From positions 17,822,828 through 17,886,827 of the forward strand of contig NC_049990.1 of assembly GCF_000003815.2 (NCBI RefSeq): DNA of 64,000 nt. The letters are read 5' to 3'. A program made the position numbers and the translations under genes. Under the pieces are notes generated by a model, which searched no databases, was not told the origin of the DNA, and saw nothing but the letters and a program-made list of their open reading frames with translations. Shown here one piece after another: positions 60,065-64,000 of this stretch. How positions within the stretch are numbered: position 1 is the first letter of the stretch; every line of letters begins with the position of its first letter. Source of the stretch: Branchiostoma floridae. Lineage: Eukaryota > Chordata > Leptocardii > Amphioxiformes > Branchiostomatidae.

Positions 60065-60579
60065 CTACCGACCATATTTTTTACAGGACTGTAACCGGAA
60101 CACAAAACATTTTTTCTTGGGCCTGAGCTGTATGATCCTGTATTTCTTTGGTAATCCACTGTCCACGTTGCCAGTCTGCAATACCAGCCCTATACAGCCT
60201 TCACGCTCTGTCACTAGACACAGGAACAAAACCCTGTCTGAACCTTAATTATACCCCATTAGTGCTGTGTGCCTGTGAATCCTTTACACTGCATTACAAG
60301 TGTGAACACAGTGGTCTGTCTAATGCATAAAACATCATTTCTAGGAAGTACTTTGTTTCTCGTGAGTTCATTTTTGGTCTGTTTTCTTGCCAGATGTCGT
60401 TCTATTGGACCTTGTAGTACACCCACGTTGTTAGAAGAAGGCTAATTTTGCCTCATGTGCAAATATAGATTTAGAGTTGATGACGCAACGCAAACAGGTG
60501 GCGACCACGCCCCCCTGGGCTAACACATAAACAGGAAACCCCCCTCTGGAGAAAGTGGTACGGTCTCATTTTTCAGCCA

Positions 60580-60593
60580 TCCAAAATGGCGGA
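60580..60593 (+). promoter_or_regulatory. YY1-like motif over the start codon
   Basis: CCAAAATGGCGG fits the AANATGGCGG consensus. A close form (CAAAATGGCG) covers the ATP1B start at 34368-34377. Reading is by motif only. Confidence 0.35.
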
Positions 60594-60753
60594 GGCAGGA
60601 GAAACGGGGTGTGCGGAGGCCGCGGTGTCGCCCCGTTCTGGCCGGGCACAGGAGTCCCAGGCCACCGAGGACTCTTCCGAGAGCGACGGAGAGTGCGAGG
60701 AGCGTGGTCCCTTCAGGAGAAAAGTGTCCACCCAGGGGCAGCTGAAGAATAAG
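60586..60753 (+). CDS. First coding exon of an unrecognised gene running right
   Basis: 56 codons from an ATG in an excellent context (CCAAAATGGCGG) to a GT donor (AATAAG|GTCAGT), phase 0. The peptide is hydrophilic and acidic in the middle (TEDSSESDGECEE) and ends with a basic FRRKVSTQGQLKNK. The surrounding 200 bases are CpG-rich, unlike the AT-rich flanks, which fits a promoter and first exon. The family was not recognised. No following exon could be identified in the remaining 3.2 kb, so intron 1 probably extends past the window edge. Confidence 0.6.
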
Positions 60754-62355
60754 GTCAGTACCGCTCAACTTCCCAACCCGCGGACGCTGTCCCCGGTGGT
60801 ACCTCTCAAATTATCACGCCAAAATTTGTTATTATAACCACCCCTTTCTCTCCGTTCCCATTCCAATCTACCTAACAAAAATCAGCGACTGAATAGAACC
60901 CTCTCTCGTCCATATAGACAGCAAGGAATTTAACGCCTACCTATCCCTATAGTTGAATAAAATTAGGAAGAAAGGTACCGTTATATGTAACGGGAGGGGT
61001 CCAAAGTCCGGTAGGGGTCCAAAGTCCGGTAGGATTTTAAAATCATTTTTGCGGAGATATGCATAAGTGTCTGCACATAATAAGTGCAACTTGTTATGGA
61101 CTAAACCTTGTTGTAAATAACTGAAAAGTCAGAGTATGTGTCCAAGTTGGTAAGCCCCAACAGATAACGATTGAAAAAAGTACACAAGTTTGACGCCTTC
61201 CGTGCATGCTGACGAGCGAACATATCGAGAACATGGCCCGGGAAACTATTAAATAATTCATCGTCAAATACGAAATGTGAAAATATACCACCACAGATGA
61301 GAAGGCTATCTATAAAACTTCCTAAATAAGCACAGCTATGCCGTGTCTTTCCTTTTATAGTTGGATAATCGGAGCTGAATTATGCCGCATGTTCACGGCC
61401 CTGTCAACCCCGCCATCTTTGCCAATCACCTATGAAGGAAGCCGAGCGATGCTCAACACGATGGAGTTAGTCAACCCGTCAGTAGAGTACCAATCATTCA
61501 AGAAAATCGATCCCTACCGACTAAAGAAATCCTGTAGTCATTTCTGCTGTTAAAAACGAGGTTGAAGCAGGAAATACAGAAGCCGAAAGTGAAAAAGTGT
61601 AATCGCAGGCAGACGTAAACAAAGTGCCGCCATTTTTCTTTTTGGCGACAGGTTGGTTTCACCGTGAGAGGTAATCCTTGTAAGTAAACGTATTTAAATA
61701 TACATCGTAATTCAAAATATTGCATATATTTGTGACAAAAAATAGTAGTGCAGAAGCTTAGTGTTATTTTGCATGCATAGGATGCTTAAAGATATGCAGA
61801 GATGGATTGGTTGTTAACTTATCGGAGTTTGGACCCCCTTTTTTGTGTTAGAACGTTCCACTGAAACGCAAGTTCAAACCTGCCAAAACTTTCGCGCGCT
61901 GTCAAAGTAAAGTTCGGAATGCTGCCGTTAAAGGAAACATATGTCTGCACAGCTTAAATCACAGTTATATGGTTGTTAACAAGATCTTAAATTGTTTTTG
62001 ATGGGTTCTCAGTAAAACGTACGATGACAAAAGCCATGCGCATTCACTTAGAACAGTTACCGGACATTGGATCCCCCCCGTTACCGACTGGGACCCCTCA
62101 CTAGGATTGACTTGTCCAGCCTATGTTTACATATATGTCCCGTGGGTTGGTCTCCTGTGTGACCACCTTTACCAGTACAGCTCGTTGCTATCATCAGGGG
62201 AAAGAAGTCGGTTGTTGCCCAAAAACGGATCCACCAAGCTACCATGTCATCGGAAGGGGCCCGCCGTCTTTTTCCTGTGTGATTGCGTATTAGGATGTTA
62301 CGGTTTATTAAACTCAGAAGTTGTACCAGGAACTGACTAGCCCATGATGATATAT
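60754..62355. other. Probable intron of the 60586 gene, nothing firm
   Basis: A direct repeat GGGTCCAAAGTCCGGTAG lies near 61005-61030. A second ATGGCGGCAC word on the minus strand near 61627 opens only 27 codons and has no donor site. Confidence 0.4.
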
Positions 62356-62420
62356 TAGCCTGGATTCCACACCCCAGTCCAGTCTGTGTAGGCCCTGGAA
62401 AAAGTCTTGCATCCAGGCTA
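62356..62420. repeat. Small TIR element (TAGCCTGG family), shortest copy
   Basis: Starts TAGCCTGGATTCCA and ends GCATCCAGGCTA, 65 bases in all. Confidence 0.65.
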
Positions 62421-64000
62421 GACTACCGTGAGTTGTGACAGCATACCAAAATTATATACTGGAATATTACATTAATTTTACCCATATTACTTTAGATATG
62501 TCTGTTAACTGGAAAGGTGTCACAAGCCATTAATATCAATCTCAGTCAATCGACGTATCAATACACATTTTGTAGTCTGTCATTTTTGACTGTTCCTATT
62601 TTATCTTCTTAGTGCCTTCATTAGAAGGTAATGTTCTTGCCCGTTTTGTTGTGTGATTTGCCGTCATGCAAATTATTTTGATATTTGGCATGTGGTTAGT
62701 TGTTAATGAGAGCTTGAATGGGTTTGAATTTGGACTCTCAGGTGGCTTGTTATTGTACGGTAGCGGCACCTGAGTGAACTTCAAGGTTTTTCAGTTTTTA
62801 TGTTAATTTCTTCTGCCCACTGTGTATCAAACAAAACTCAGGGGAATTCTGGATAAATTTGGAAAGATACTTAGCAATATCCGATAGGTAATTGACTGCT
62901 TAAAAAATGTTCAGAAGTCATCAAAGAAAGCGGAGAAAGTTCATTCAAATCGTCATGCCCATTTCTTGTGGAATTGAGAAAAACTGCCTTTAAGTTCCGG
63001 CATTCGGCATATTTTTCCTACATTTATTTAATTTCAAACTTTTAGAACTTCTTCCTCTTGTATGCTAGGATATGCTAGCTGGTGTGTTATGCCGAACGGT
63101 GGTTATACCGGTTATATAGATACAGGTACAAATACAGATAGGATAAATCAAGGTTATACCTGTGAAATTATGATATTTTCTGCAATCTTGAAATTGAAAA
63201 AAATTAGTTGATACCCCTCAATTTCTAAGTAAGACCATATTCAGACTGAGACAGGTTAATGAAATTTCCCATCTTTTAGAGAAAATAAACAACTTCATAT
63301 AATAATCTTTCATGAATAAGAGATTTGGAATCATTTCACAGCACAGCTTTCCTTGTCAGAGTCTGACATTGATCATTTTTACAAAAAGGAGAAAAACAAG
63401 ATTTTTTTATGTGCATGCAAAAATAGAATCTCATCAGTGACATCTTGTGATCGGTGCGGGCGGTGTTCCTTCTCAAGACCAGTTCACAAGAATCAGGATC
63501 AGTCAAGCTTGGCTTGTTTCATCCTCAACACCCTCTAAATAGGTCTTCTAGAATTAACTGGAAAGCCAGCTAAGTCTCCTTTTATGGTGTTTCTTTCCTC
63601 GGCAGATCACAGGCTTGACATCCATCACATTGTATTGATGTATATTGGAGCTGAAAGTGTCTGGAAAGGTGAACTGAAAGTTACACCGATACATTTTCGA
63701 AATGTCCTTTTTCTGGATCTTTTTCAGACACTCATGATCAAGGAATTTCCTTTTTAGATTGTATACTGTCTTTATCGACTTTGTACAGATTTCTCGGCAA
63801 AATGTGGGTCGCAATTTTTTTATGTGGACGGCCTCTGGTTGCGTTCAAGCCGTCCAAAACGAAATGAGACCGTCATTGGACGGGTGGACGCCCCTCTGGC
63901 GGAAACACTGCTGTCTTTACAATACAAGGTCTTTTTTTGCTAAGGACTTTTGAGTTGTCATAAATTGTCTTCTTAATTGCTCTACAACTGTCTGATGTCT
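62421..64000. other. Right edge, nothing recognised
   Basis: AT-rich sequence, probably intronic. Short frames near 63353-63538 and 63554-63814 show no family features. Confidence 0.4.

Noticed and set aside
61600-61680. ATGGCGGCAC on the minus strand as another gene start
   Set aside because: Only 27 codons follow before a stop and there is no usable donor site.

Overview
The window looks like nuclear DNA of an invertebrate chordate, most likely a lancelet (Branchiostoma). This rests on split genes with GT-AG introns, gene families typical of deuterostomes, a collagen/H-type lectin combination, and very dense small inverted-repeat DNA elements. The species call is inference; no search was possible. 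No bacterial operon, CRISPR array, rRNA gene or convincing tRNA gene was seen. A 100-N assembly gap lies at 2667-2766.

Four protein genes can be supported. (1) Plus strand, 4541-9973: a seven-exon trimethyllysine dioxygenase (TMLHE), first enzyme of carnitine synthesis; the exons sum to 1365 nt and join in frame to a 454-residue protein. (2) Minus strand, 22982 down to 15003: a five-exon gene assembled here for a type II membrane protein with a coiled coil, a furin-type RTKR site, a collagen triple helix and a C-terminal H-type lectin domain (442 residues). A decayed copy of its first exon lies just upstream at 23336-23498. (3) Minus strand, 30672 down to 24988: one uninterrupted 1894-codon frame, with a huge acidic, internally repeated, probably disordered N-terminal part, a short coiled coil and an NHL-repeat propeller. 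(4) Plus strand, 34372-53460: a six-exon Na+/K+-ATPase beta subunit (307 residues) with a 14.9-kb first intron and a 2.1-kb 3' UTR. A probable first coding exon of an unrecognised gene lies at 60586-60753 and runs off the right edge. A possible membrane-protein exon lies on the minus strand at the left edge.

The rest is mostly mobile and repeated DNA. It includes several terminal-inverted-repeat elements whose target duplications can be read directly (8 bp at 55709-56124, 56459-56812 and 59622-60064; 6 bp at 20625-21880; 7 bp at 46344-46652; 5 bp at 37692-38179 and 40087-40474; TA at three others). There are also foldback elements, two tRNA-derived SINE copies, a 5'-truncated non-LTR retrotransposon inside a lectin intron, and several minisatellite-like arrays. 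The genes look independent of one another, with no sign of a functional cluster.

The most unusual content is the membrane collagen/H-type lectin gene with its broken duplicate, and the intronless repeat-rich NHL protein.
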